In this document: positions 47,821 through 60,144 of the stretch, piece after piece | How the letters are laid out: every line of letters starts with the position of its first letter | How positions within the stretch are numbered: the first letter of the stretch is position 1 | Source of the DNA: Tenebrio molitor | Lineage: Eukaryota > Arthropoda > Insecta > Coleoptera > Tenebrionidae | Length of the DNA: 64,000 nt | Direction: 5' to 3' | Assembly (NCBI RefSeq): GCF_963966145.1 | Contig: NC_091052.1 | Span: forward strand, 6,510,001 to 6,574,000 | Program-made: the position numbers and the translations under genes | The notes under the pieces: model-generated | What the model was told of the DNA's origin: nothing | The model's input: the letters and a program-made list of their open reading frames with translations, nothing else | Database searches by the model: none

Positions 47821-50068
47821 TGTTATGTAGCTCGACATTAATTATTATTTTGTTCTGAAAAGAAAAATAAATTTCATGTGCAGTAGGTTGATAAACAAAT
47901 GTCCACGAACATTTCAAAATAATTTAAAAAAACAATTACATACATGAAAATTCAACATCAAATTGTCGAGTTTAATGCTAATTTTACTTAATTGGAAATA
48001 TTAATGAAGAAGTCCTTTAGTGAATTCAAACATCATTACGAATATCATTCCACACTTTGATTTCTTTTAAATACCAACTACATAATGAAACATTAATTGA
48101 GAATTTCAATCGTAAATTAATAAAGTGCTTTTACATTGTTTTAACTTGCATTGAACTGGTGCAGATATCAATTAATTTGATCCGAAAAATAAGCATGGAG
48201 AGATTTCTATTAACTAAAATAATTTGTTATAATTTGTACTGATCTGTAGTACTACCCTACTATTTGCAATTATAATTCCAAAATCCAAACGTCCATTATA
48301 CAATATCCAAATCGTTGATTAGTTTAACTTTTACCAAAGTTCGTTCTGAACTGACACGTGCAGACAAGGTCAAATTTGATTCTCGAAAAAAAAAATCTAT
48401 TCTTATGGAATATTTTGGACACTTTTATCAAACCTTCTATAAAATGACGCTAAAAAAATACGAGGTTAATAGCCACATTCTGGCTTGTTCATAACGACTA
48501 ATGATACCGACATAAAACTTATCCCTTAAAATGATAAAATATTCCACATTCCGTGTTACCAGCAACCTGTAATCATTAACAACTTAAGCATTACCGTAAT
48601 TTAAGCAACACCCAATTATGGAGCGGCTATTTATGTATTGGTAGTGTCAAGCAGAAGTGACAATTACGCAGTCACATTTTTTTTCCTCAGTAAACATTGC
48701 CGAGACAAATCTTTAAAAATGAAATTACATTTCGTTGCAGCTGAGCAGGTTTTTAAAATGATCACCTATAAGTATTTAATACGAGCGTCTCGTTCAAGTT
48801 TATAGAGTCATCACAAATGATCAATTCGGTGGAAACATTCAATTTCCAGTGAGACATTTCATTTTTCTCCGAGTCGCGGACGATAAATCGAGAATGAACC
48901 TCATTTGGCCAAATGGCGAAAAACGAAAATCCATCACGTAGTGTTTACAATAAAAAAATATATAAATCAATTGCTGCGACAGTTGAAATGTCAATCAAAA
49001 TTACCGTACACAATCATTTTTATTCATTGCTTTTTCACTGATTCTGAACGACAGTAAACGAGATTTTATTCAGATTAACAAACCAACAAATTGTGCACTA
49101 AAATGATGCAGAAAGTGGGTGTCTTTCACGCAGTTGTGAATTCTATTTTCCGATATGATAAAAAAATAGATTCCTGTAAACTCTATACTGAACGGACTAT
49201 TTTTGTCTGTTTTGATCGTTTGCCATAATCTCGAGTGGTTCTTGACATTAAAATACGTCACGAATTTCAAACCATCCGTGAGTGACATTAATTACGTTTT
49301 CTTACACCTCTTAAATATCGTAATTAAAGTGTTTACATTAAACTTTGACAACAGCATTTGCTCATTAGCGAATCGCCAGTCTTTTCAAATTTCAAACACC
49401 AGATGGTATTTCTAACGGAAACGGAACTCACCGAAAGTATTACACGAATGAATATAATTAAATTACGTTAAGTAAGGCAAATAGACAAAAAAAACTTCAA
49501 CGCAAAGTTCATATGTGATGCACGTTTCGTCGACAGAAATTATCTTAATACTTGAAATAGAAAATGTCTGAAGAAAACAATACAACAGACTTAACTGTTA
49601 TGTCTGTTCAAATAGTTGGTGTTAATATAAATTTGCACAAATATGGTCGCGATGTCAGTGGTAAGATTAGAAAATTTCAAGGACACATTTTAAATGATAA
49701 AACAAGTGAATATGAAGATTTTAGTGTGACGTAGGTTGTGTACTTAACCTTAACAATGAAAAAAAAAAGTATGATTCGACAAAGGGTCGTCACAATTATC
49801 AATATTATCTCATAAAAATCAAATTCGTTATTATTGCGTGTTTATTATTCACATAATGTAAAAAAAACATCTGCAAAAAAAAAATTAATGCACTTTCGCC
49901 GGTTCCAAGTGGAATACAAAAAGTGTCATATATGAATCTTATTGGATAAGTATAAAATTTAGATTTGAGATAAAATAAAGTGACAATGAACAAGTTATGC
50001 GATTCTGCGCACCTTAGGTAAACAATGGTTACATTTTGGCTTAACAATGATGTAAAACAAGTACTTAC
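47821..50068. other. fru: fruitless intron
   Basis: AT-rich intron between the second common exon and the TTF exon. No further exon of fruitless was supported. A small plus-strand open frame (49564-49734) is listed separately. Confidence 0.5.
49564..49734 (+). CDS. Small open frame (56 aa) antisense in fruitless intron
   Basis: It starts MSEENNTTDLTVMSVQIVGV and continues NINLHKYGRDVSGKIRKFQG before a TAG. The composition is balanced, hydrophilic and free of homopolymer runs, unlike the surrounding chance frames. GTAGGT at 49731 could alternatively be a splice donor, making this a first exon. No family was recognised. It could be a retrocopy fragment. Confidence 0.3.
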   Translation: MSEENNTTDLTVMSVQIVGVNINLHKYGRDVSGKIRKFQGHILNDKTSEYEDFSVT

Positions 50069-50257
50069 TGTTTGCAAGGCTTCAGACATGGAGTGAAATG
50101 AATCAACATGTGGACTTGAATCATGAAGGGGTTCTTGTTTAATATGAGGTGATGACATTCTCATATCTTCTGCGCTCAAATTTTCTCTGTCTGCTGGAGA
50201 AATAGGGTTTAACTTTGGCAGCGTCGGACTTGCTTTGTAGTTACTTTGAGATGATGC
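50069..50257 (-). CDS. fru: fruitless second common exon
   Basis: 189 bases (63 codons), phase 0 at both ends, between CGTTTTAG and GTAAGTAC. The peptide starts ASSQSNYKASPTLPKL and includes MSSPHIKQEPL, with an IKQEP core that resembles a sumoylation or repression motif. It ends SEALQT. The start resembles fly Fru after the BTB domain (…SQANFKSSPVPK). It can splice either to the TTF exon or to the connector, since both start in phase 0. Confidence 0.88.
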
Positions 50258-50312
50258 CTAAAACGACGTAAAAATCCAGATTTTCGGTAAACTCTCGCGG
50301 AAAAAGAATTAC

Positions 50313-50848
50313 CTGAGAGTCATTATATCGTTCTGAAATTGAGTTTGACGTCATATTATCACAGTTTGAAGACGATTTCCGTTTCCGCTTTTCAACAGGC
50401 GGCGAGTCCCTCTCCATTAGTCGTTCTCTTTCTTTTTCCCTTCTTGGCACTTCAGCTACATCGTCGTTTTTACTACTTAACGAATTATTATCGGTCAAGC
50501 CCCTAATCTGCAAGGCCTCGGCCGTTTTTAGGAACATCGGTAGAAGGTTCTGTGAGACGTTCACTTCACCTTTATACATGAAATCCAGCAGCGCTTTCAT
50601 TTCGTTGTAATTGACATCTTTGAGGAAAACGATGGGATGGGGGTGAGCATTTTGTATGAATATCGTTTCGAAGTACGGGCTGCACGCCGACAGGATAGTC
50701 TGGTGCGCCTTGAAGGTCTCTCCGTCACAAGCCAGCGTCACATCGCAGAGGGCCTCCCGCCGCAAAAGACTGCTCAGGACATCTGTCAGGTTCGTGGGGT
50801 GGTTGTTCCAACGCAGGCAGAATTGTTGATCCATCTTCGATTAAGTGC
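50313..50848 (-). CDS. fru: fruitless BTB-domain exon (start of the common coding region)
   Basis: Coding starts at ATG 50834 and runs 174 codons to a GTAATT donor. MDQQFCLRWNNHPTNLT, then REALCDVTLACDGETFKAHQ, ILSACSPYFETIF and LDFMYKGEVNVSQ define the TTK-type BTB domain at about residues 5-118. NLT.VL.SLL.REALCDVTLAC is specific to Fruitless among insect BTB proteins (Lola and Mod(mdg4) differ here). A KRKRKSSSNCDN nuclear-localisation-like region follows, as in fly Fru. The domain drives dimerisation and repressor recruitment in neuronal nuclei. The acceptor TTTTATGCAG puts only 14 untranslated bases before the ATG, including an in-frame TAA, so 5' exons spliced here cannot extend the protein. 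Confidence 0.94.
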
Positions 50849-53800
50849 CTGCATAAAACGCAACATTAGTGCCGGCGAATAATGTTACGTGACCTGAAAC
50901 TGTATTCAAATGGAAAATACAGTTACCGTGGAACGGGGCTCCGCCAGAAAGGGGCCACTCCATGCCCTTAAAAGTGCATCCCGCCGCCCCCGGACAAACA
51001 CGTCAATCAACCGCCGCATCAATCAACCGATTTAGACGCATTTTCACGCGAATTATTATTGATGGCGTTTCTTGTCACAAAATAAGTTTACAACAAAACC
51101 ACGTTCGTTCGTCACCTTTTACCGCCATTGTGAATTTTATTGGTGATTTCTTCCTGAAATTGTGCCCGATTTCGACACGACACGCCGTTTGTCTCGACAC
51201 CGCACGCACAAAATCACCTTTCAAAACACTTCCCGTCGAAATTGGGGATTATTCGATTAATTCTCGCATCAAACTTACCTTTTTGCCAAGTTTCTGTCAT
51301 TACAACGCCACCCAATTTTCTACCTCCTGCACTGCCATGCAAACTGTCTGATACTGTTATATTTGTTTTGATGTCAGTTGGATGAAAAACTGTCTATCTG
51401 GAAATTTATTTTCGACCAACGGTGATGGTAATTAATTTGTTAATAGCATCGATGGGGCGATCTATGGGCGATTTGTGGCTTTTTGATTATCATTGTTTGG
51501 AAAATGACCGATATCAGCGTAATTATTCATTTCTGCAATAGCCACGTAATAAAGTACGCTGATGTTAGGTTGGTTGCATAATTTTCGGGCTCATCATAAT
51601 TAGTCAGGTCCGGTTTTGGTAGATTCCGCTACAACTTGAAATTTAAATTTCACGCGATGCTAATTTAATTACGTAATATCGACTCGTAACCTGAGTTTTT
51701 TTATTGGAAATCAAACTCAGCCCGGATCGCGACGCTTTTAGTACGCGTTATCTTACAACAAATTGTTGCTTTGATAAATTATTTTACGATGGACATTAAC
51801 AAAGATTAAAAAAAATATTTTCATTCTGTTATGAATTTGCATTTGTAAACAATAAAAACGTTTTAAAAAGGTGAGATAACGGTTTACAACTTTCATGGAA
51901 TAATCTAACATACAGCAAAACGATAGCAGAATAAATGACTACAGAAAAAGTATCAATAAATATATTCGTGTTGCGGCTCTCTGGATTTTTCAAAATTTAA
52001 ACAAAACAAATCCGTTATTCATTACATACAGGAAAATATAAAATACAGTTGCATTTGCTGTAAACAACTTGTAAAAAAGAAATTTAGTTTCCAAAGACAT
52101 GTCGAGTTTTAAAGTATCATTAAAGAAACATTTTGGACGGCTTGAATTAATAAATTATTGTTTTAGAAACCTTTTCGACGAATTAAATTAATAAATTGTT
52201 GTTTTACTGTGTGCATAATTTTAAAATTTATTTTCTCTTTGAACACGGACTACTGAATAATAATTATTTTGAGTAGGTAATTACAATTTACGAGTAATTA
52301 ATATTTTGTACCTACGAATTTTCCAGTCATATGTTACGATGTCTGTTAATTTTAGACAAGTCCAATATGTTTGATATTTGATAGTGTCCTCCTAGTCTAC
52401 TATGATGAGCGGTAATGGTGACCTCCTCTAATTACTCCTTAAACCTTAAAACGTGATGCTGCCATACATTCGAACTCTATGGTTCCGTTCCGCAAACTTC
52501 AGATTTCGTCTTTCTCTTCGGCAGGGTCAACCTTTCTCTTAACATCATTAGTTTTCCATCGAGTTTCATTTATTCTGCGCTGCCAGTATCATTTTGTTGT
52601 TATAAAACAGTACACTCGTTGTCGCAAATGTTGCTCTAAACGATTGAAAATGGTCACAGAATAAGTACCTACCTATCTATTGAAGTTGTCCTAAACGTTG
52701 TTGAAAACTAGGCAAAATATTCGTTGAATACATATTTGTATTTCATGCTATATTTTAATCATTTATTTGTACTTATATTGTGCAATTGTCCAATTTGAAT
52801 AGTATTTTAATTTGGAACAGATTTTTTAATAAGGTTAAAGCTGAAATTTTTATGACATACAATTTTTAGTTCATTGGAAATGGTTCTAAACACACAATAG
52901 GTACGTACATAATTCCCGGAAGGGTAGACCTGGATTAAGCAAGTCTACTAAAATTGCTTTTTTTTGGATCTAAAGCAAATTTACTCCGAAATTAAGCCAA
53001 CTACCTGACTTGAATACAAAAATTGTGGTGGCCAAACTCATTCCCGACCATAGACAGGTAGAAAAAAAAACGTTGACTTCTGACTCGGGTGGATAACAGT
53101 TTTGTCTTCTGTTTGTAGACTGTAAATTGCCGATGCACATCATTGCGTGGAAGTGGAAAAAGTCAGAAGAAGGACAATTACCGAGAAATGTTTCTTTTAT
53201 ACAATAATCTACACTAAAAGTACATAGTATACAACATGATTTTTTTTATTTTTTCAAACAGACCCTCCAAATGGCGCCAGGACGTTAAAAAATAAAAAAA
53301 TAAAAATTACTTAATTTTTCCTATCGACTCCCTGAAAATAATACTACACAGAACTCATTTCTGATATTAAAAAGTATGAAGGAGTCATTGATTTCAAATT
53401 AATTGACATTTCATAATTTTTGGTACCAAAATGTGAGTAGGTAATTTATTACCACGACCCTCGATGGGTCATAATAATTCTTGATTGACAATGGTCGCAT
53501 ACCGCAAACAACCAGCTGTAAATCATAAATCGTGTAGCCGAAGAATTGCAGGAACTCAGAATTACTTTATTGGAGATCCTTGTAAATCAAACTTTACCAC
53601 CGTTTGATGATTTCGACCATTTTAAAATACTACCATAAAAATGCTACTATTTTACTTTGTTCGATTTATTCAGTTATTATCCTAATTTAAATGCCAACTT
53701 TTGTACAGTCAAAATCTACATTGTCCTGAAGGTGAGATTTAAAAAAAATCTTGATTGCCTTATTACTTTGATAATAAAACGCTATCAAAGTCAAATTTTA

Positions 53801-56800
53801 CATTTATTAGGTATATTTTATAAAAAATGGCTAGGCCATTTCGTACATCGGAAATTTAAGACTATGCCTTTTAAATTTCATTTTTTTACAATTAAAAAAG
53901 GGTTTTATCGCAAATACCCTTGAAAATTTTGTCAGCAGATTATTCCAACAATTCTAACAACTGAAAATCTGGAAGGTCAAGTCAGCTATTCTTCGAATAG
54001 CTACCTCTAACTGTCCAGAAGGGAATCATTTCTAAAAATTCCAACAAAGGATCTCCATCAGGCTTTTAACCACTTTATAAATTAAATCTTTTAAAATGTA
54101 AAGGAAAAAGGAATATAGTTACTTGTTTGATAATGCCCGTAGAATTTATTTTAATCATAGAAGGAGATATATTTATTATTTATTTTTAAATTGTTGAAAC
54201 ACATGATCGAGGAACAGGGAATTGTTATGAATGAATGCAATATGTCATTTGCTGAACAAGTTCTATAATAAAATATTCATCAATTGTTAGGACAAAAAAT
54301 GTAAAATAATAATAAATTAAATAGCATAAAATTAATAAAGTTTATGGCATTAATGAGAAAATTTTAGTGTTTTAGTTTGTAAGCGACATTTGGAAATATA
54401 TTTTTAATTCCAAAATAAAATCTCGTTTTTAGAACACTTAATCTTACCTACATCTAAAATTAAGAAAAAATATATTTTTTCAGAAATATGTACGTTAAAT
54501 GTATTAGTGCTTCGGTTATTCATTATGTAGCAAATAAACAATGCTTTTACTGCAAACAATAATACAAAGGCAAAAATATACTTGAAACTATTTACTTCAA
54601 TTTATTCCTTTTATAGCTGTTCTTGTGAAGCAGCTGACTCATTCCCTGTACTTAATACCTACTTGTTTTCAGTATTTGCTCCTCATTAAGATCTAAGAAC
54701 TCGACAACTGTAAATATTTATTGGTAGTAGGAAACTCCTTTAAACTGAAGTAAATAGTAATCGACGGTATTTTCAAAACGATTTCTATTATACAAGTAAA
54801 GCAAGTAATAACAGTAAAAATGCAGAGATACATCATACAACATTAAAATCGAGTCGTGGTTTCGAAATTGTTAAAACAGACGGATTAACGCAAACATTTT
54901 TTTATAGAAGTTATGGAAATGGGGAAAATGACTACACTCATGTTACTTTTAGGTTTTTATTTAAATCTTCTTTTTAATATTTTAACAAAACAAATAAATT
55001 TTAATAAATACATAAAATATATCAGATATAATAGGTACGTAACTGTGTTCGTAGAGAAAAATACAGATTTGTCGATGTTGCGTTGTAAATTAAATAAAAA
55101 TATGTCAATATTTAATTCTATTAAAACCACAAAAAATTAACTGACTTGTAATATGATTTGACGATATTTTTATGCAAGGAAAAATAAGTTCAAAATTCAA
55201 AATTCAAAATTCAAAATTTACTTGTGCGTTATTAGGTATAATAATAAAAAAAATTTTTCACACAAATTTCACTCTCCTTACGCTGGTCTATTTTCTTCTC
55301 AGTAAATACACCAAACATGCAAGATATTTTGAAACATCTAATAAAATCTTACTCTCAAATGACTTCAAATTAATTTGATATCTATCTGTCATGCATGAGT
55401 AAATTTACATTAAATTACTTGAATCACAAAAAAGCATGCAATTTTCATTGATTTTCTTCGGATATTCACTTAAATAAATTGCTGATATTGCTTTACCTTA
55501 GTTTTAGCAGAATCGATGTCTGAATTACCTTGAACTTGAATTTCTACACAACAGACTTGACCTGTTGCGCTTGATCCCGATTAAGAAATTACGTTAAATT
55601 TTAGAGGGTTAAACATGAAGCGCTAACAATGACTTGAATAAAATTATAAAACAACTAAGCCACACTGCTTTATTTAGATTTCGAAATTGTAGAGGAGTTT
55701 CAATAGTCGGGAGTATATTTTAACAAAGTCCAGAAGTGTCGACGACCAACGGTGATGGTACAATAATTTGTAGTTTTCTCGGACTCAGTCACCACACAAC
55801 TAATCCAATTATTTTGTAAGTTAGATTATGCCATCCCCGAGAGCTTTAGAGCATGTGCAATGATGAACCGTACATTTTGCATTTAGTGCGTGCAACAGTG
55901 GATGCACTGCCCCTTCAGATTTTCATTTAATCTAGTGGTTGCTACGGCCGCTTCTCTCTTGCCATGCTGCGAAAAAGAGGTCAAATTATCGGAAATATTG
56001 ACAGACAAAAATCGTCTAGGTAGACAGATAATGTTTTCAGGTTTGATGTTCTCCTCTCGTACTTTTTCTTTGCTGCTGAAGCTGCAGTTTGGATGTTCCA
56101 ATCAAAAATTTGAAATAGAGTCACCCCTTTGTCATGAGCTGGATGGTCGCAGTGGCGTTGAGCAAGAACACGAACTGCCGCACTTTATTTCAAATGCTAT
56201 TATTGTTGCTGAAATCCGTAAATAATTTGCATTTTACAACCCTTTTTACCTTATTAAACTACCTGTTCGAGGAACATCGGTCGCTGAGTAAATAGGATGT
56301 TCTATCTTGTAGGCTTAAGCCTTAAAGTTAGTCTGAGAACAATGAGAACATTTCCATCATCTACATTAAAAGTGGTCAGGTCGGGAAGCCGAAGAATTTT
56401 AATTTAAAAAACTCTTAGTCTTTCTTGGAACTTATTTATTTATTGTAAGATTATTAACTTCTAATAAATATTAATGATTAAAACGGGCACGGCATCGGAT
56501 TTATTTATCATCACGAATATTTCTATCAAGTATTGATAATTCCTTTCAGTGAGAGCACAATTTTTTTAATCTACTTTCATTTATATTTATTTTTATGATA
56601 CATTAATATGATTTAATCTAGGTACATAATACTTCTGTTTTAAAAAAAATAAATTAATTAAATTAAAATATTTCAAACATTGATAATGATAACAAAGCTT
56701 ATAACTTATATATCACAATTTTTTTATTTAGAAAAATCTAATAATATTTATTGAGGCTTAAATAGGTTGCACATGTACCGTGCAGTCACGTGTAATAAAT

Positions 56801-57600
56801 TTAGGTCATCAATGTCATTTAAAAAACTTATGGTATTATCACAAACTAAAATTGTTCCCTTTAAAAACATACAAATAAAAGTAAAATAAAATTTGGTATT
56901 ATTATTATTTATAAAATATTATTTAATAAAGCGTTAACGGCAGAGAAGAAAGATAAAAAAGAACTGCCAACGTAAGTAACTGCCAACGTAAGTAGTACTT
57001 TTTTGCATAATTTTTTTATGTAATTTCTCATAAATCCATTTAGACCAAATTTCTCACTTACGTCAATATGCAAAAAAAATAATGTCCACAACACGTTATG
57101 AAAGTCTCTTTTTTCACTTATTTGCTGCAAATTCATGAAAAAAAGTATGACTTTCATAACTAGTTGTACAAATAATAACTATTCTTTAATAAATAGCGAC
57201 GTATTATATTTACTTAATAAAACTTTGCTTGATAATTTCTTAAAAATGTAAGCAATAATATTGCACTGCATTTTTACATTAGACAAACTCAAACTTTTGA
57301 ACATACGTCTATCCTAATGATGATCAGATGATGATCAGATTATTTATAAAATATTTCAGATATTTATAAACGAATAATCTTAAAATAGTTAGTGATAAGT
57401 TTTTTAAAATACTCCTGATAATCATTTCAATAACTTTAATATAATTTATATATTTATATAACACTACTTGCGCTCATAAATTATTGATATTTCTTTCATA
57501 ATAATTTAATTTGAATTCTATTATTGGAAGAATACTTATTGTGGCCCTATTTTAAAAGTAATTTTGCTAAAATTTAGACAGTACTCGCACTTTAGGTTGT
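50849..57600. other. Region upstream of the fruitless BTB exon
   Basis: No coding exon was supported. About 50900-51060 is G+C-rich and could be a proximal fruitless promoter or 5' exon; it contains two TCAATCAACCG words on the non-transcribed strand. About 55840-56230 is also richer in G+C, with frames on both strands but no motif. An 18-base word (CGACCAACGGTGATGGTA) occurs at both 51413 and 55743. The rest is AT-rich. Confidence 0.4.
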
Positions 57601-57873
57601 CTTGAGTGTATATATAAAAAAAAAAAAAAAACAGAATCATACTTGTTTATATTTCTTTGAAATGAAATTTTGGCAAACTAAAGTTAATGTTAAGAAAGGT
57701 CTTTTTGTACTGCTACCTGCAGAGATATTCTGAAAATTGATGGACGGAGAGGGGAAACAGTAGAAGTTATAAAAGGCTGTTTAAGGACTGTTTGTCATTT
57801 ATTTTTGCTTTGGTAGCTCTTGTGTACCAGAAGGGTTGCAAGTTTTACAAAGTTTTTGATTTTCGGTTTGCTT

Positions 57874-57930
57874 ATGCATAGTGCAGTAGTGATGATGAAA
57901 TCATTTTTTCAACCATTGGTATTTGGAAAG
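57874..57930 (+). other. Possible alternative 5' exon of the RING gene
   Basis: ATG at 57874 opens 19 codons (MHSAVVMMKSFFQPLVFGK) to a strong GTAAGT donor, phase 0. The acceptor TTTTTAATGTAG at 58859 would join it in frame to eight codons and then to the RING gene's own ATG at 58884. No proof of transcription. Confidence 0.3.
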
Positions 57931-58704
57931 GTAAGTACCTAAACAATGTATTTTTTTGTAAATGAATAGGATTAAAAAACGAATTTTTTAACTTTATATT
58001 GGTTTTAATTATAATAACAATAACCAATATGGCTAGTTTATATTTTATACTTACATATTATCATTTAGTGACAATAGAGTTTCCTGCTTATTTAAATATA
58101 ATTTATAAAGCTTGAACTTTTCAACCGACAAATTGAAGTGCAAAAAGTAGAGAAATATCGGTTTATTTCTTCTTAAACTCAACATTGTTATTTATAAAAA
58201 CGTAGCAATTGTTGCGATGAGCACCAAGGCTTTGGAATAATGTAAACAATTTTTCTCATTGAGATTTTCGCAAAGAACAAGTCAATTTCATTTTTTAAAA
58301 GAAACATTGTTTCGTATTTTTTATTTTCCCACCTTTTCTATTTCCGCGTATCGAAGCGTAGTTTTACCTAGACTTTTATATTCTGATTTATGCCCATATA
58401 TCGTGAACGATCTTTGTAGTGATGGTTCCTGGGGTACTAATTTTTTAAATATGACAACCATTTATACCATATTTCAATATAAACAAATGGGAGATTGCCA
58501 TTTATAACAATGTCAATGACGTCATTGTGCAAAGACGAAAAAGAGCGGATAAATCATTTTTAACATATTTTTAAAAGGTGCTTTACTCAATTTTTATTTT
58601 AAGTACTTAATTGATGCTACTGGAGTATTATTAATAACAATTCTCTTTTTGATTAAAACATTTTAATTTGAATATTCCCGGGTATATTGCTAGGTTTCTT
58701 GTCC

Positions 58705-58742
58705 AATCGATAATATCAAATACGCTACAATAGCGCATGCGC
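58705..58742 (+). promoter_or_regulatory. DRE-like and NRF1-like motifs before the RING gene
   Basis: AATCGATA (58705-58712) fits the DRE core WATCGATW. GCGCATGCGC (58733-58742) is a perfect NRF1 / Ewg palindrome. They lie 142-179 bases before the ATG, as expected for a TATA-less housekeeping promoter. Confidence 0.5.
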
Positions 58743-58883
58743 ATTTGTAGTACTCACTTTGTGGTTAACGTTCAAAGTGATTATTTTATTAAATGTTAAA
58801 TTTGTAACCTGTGGTTATAAGTTCTTTGGTCTAAGCTGTTAATGATTTTTTTAATGTAGCCGTCAAAACAAACCAAAACCGAA

Positions 58884-59790
58884 ATGTCGACAACTTCGGC
58901 GGCTTCTTGCACGAGCGATGGAGGCGAGAGCAACATCGCTTCTGGATCTTTAACTTCTTTGAGATTCAAAGAGATAATACCTTTTGACAAGTGTCCTCGT
59001 TGCCGAGTACGCTATGATTTTTTAAGTAAGATTCTCAGATCTCAATTGTTCATTTCACATTTCATAACTTGTCACTTTCAGGACGAGGTAACAGCAGTAA
59101 AGTTCCCCTAATCTTGAACTGTAAACACACAGTCTGTGAAGATTGTATTAAAAGTATCTCCTACACAAATGCTTCTCGTTGCCCAGTGTGCAAAAAGAAT
59201 TTTGTGGTCCCTCACACCCAAATTGATTCTTTGCCAGAACTGTTCAGTCCTCATTTTGCATTGATTGGCTATTTGATGTGGTTAAAGAATAGTTCAGGGG
59301 GCATCAACAGGCAGATAAGTCTGATTAGAACAGGAGTTACTCTGAACAACAAACCAGTAGATGGTGATACTTTAGAAGTGGATTGTGATTGTAAAATTGC
59401 TTAATATCAATTTTTATTAAATACTAAATATTGTTTTATAGTTACATCTGAAGAAGAAAGTGAGGAGAGTGACCCTGAGAAGTTGTCATTTAAACTGATA
59501 TTTAATAAGTGTCATGAACATCCTGAAGAATACTGCAGCATTGATTGTGAAGATTGTGCAGAAAAATACTGTTGTTACTGTTTTTTAGAAAATCATGGAG
59601 GACACAAAGCAAGCTATTTATATAAACTTGTAAGTATACATTTGTTTGTTTAAAAAATAAAACTAAAAATTATTTTTTTCAGAATAATTATGAAAAGGCA
59701 GAATTGGAATCTCTTAAGAGTGATGTTGAACTCATTTTGTGGCAACTGCTGGCTTCAAAGATGGTAAGATTTTTATCCTCATTTAGTTAA
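58884..59790 (+). CDS. RING and B-box-like protein, putative E3 ubiquitin ligase
   Basis: Exons: 58884-59025, 59082-59390, 59442-59629 and 59683-59790; about 248 residues. After a Ser/Thr-rich N-terminus, a C3HC4 RING is formed by CPRC, then CKHTVCEDC about 17 residues on, then CPVC. A linker and an acidic TSEEESEESD stretch lead to a Cys/His-rich block (CHEHPEEYCSIDCEDCAEKY, then CCYC and HGGHK) that looks like a B-box. A helical segment (KAELESLKSDVELILWQLL) follows. This is a TRIM-like order; ligase activity is inferred from the RING. The last exon contains ATGGTAAGA, a possible donor. If unused, the protein ends VRFLSSFS with AATAAA signals immediately after; otherwise further exons would overlap the opposite-strand cuticle gene. 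Specific family member not recognised. Confidence 0.8.
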
Positions 59791-60144
59791 AGTAATAAAA
59801 TTTGAGCAATAAAATGAAAAAAATTTATTAAATCAGACATTTTATGAAGTAAATAATTGCAGGTGTAATAAAAAGAAATAATATTAGAGTATTATAAAAA
59901 ATAAACATATACATAGACCAACAGTTTTTAGCATAAATGAAACAAAAAATATATTTTTTGATAATAAATAACCCACAATATGTAGGGGATGAGTTGTGAT
60001 ATAATTGACTAGAAAAGAATCAACAACCTCCTGACTTAACAATAAATTAATACTAATAGCGATTGTAGAGCTATCCTAACTATGGCAGCTTAACTATTTT
60101 GTTAAACATCATAAACATTGCGAGCTCAGTTCAGTGGTAACATT
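59791..60144. other. Short convergent intergenic region
   Basis: AT-rich. Contains AATAAA near 59795 and 59809 for the RING gene on the plus strand. The 3' untranslated region of the cuticle gene should lie on the minus strand. No other feature. Confidence 0.5.

Noticed and set aside
50313..50834. Assignment of the BTB locus to lola or mod(mdg4)
   Set aside because: Those proteins share the BTB fold and alternative zinc-finger exons, but the residues after the start (MDQQFCLRWNNHPTNLT and REALCDVTLAC) and the GGCNLHRCKLC finger exon fit Fruitless.
50990..51030. Two TCAATCAACCG words resembling Tra/Tra2 splice-enhancer repeats
   Set aside because: They are on the strand opposite to fru transcription and match the 13-base consensus only partly; no cluster of repeats is present.
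50962..51351. 129-codon plus-strand frame upstream of the fru BTB exon
   Set aside because: Antisense, no motif, and overlaps a G+C-richer stretch that is more likely a promoter or 5' UTR.
55890..56225. Frames of 111 (plus) and 72 (minus) codons
   Set aside because: Higher G+C than neighbours but no motif, and no acceptor/donor pair linking them to fru or the RING gene.
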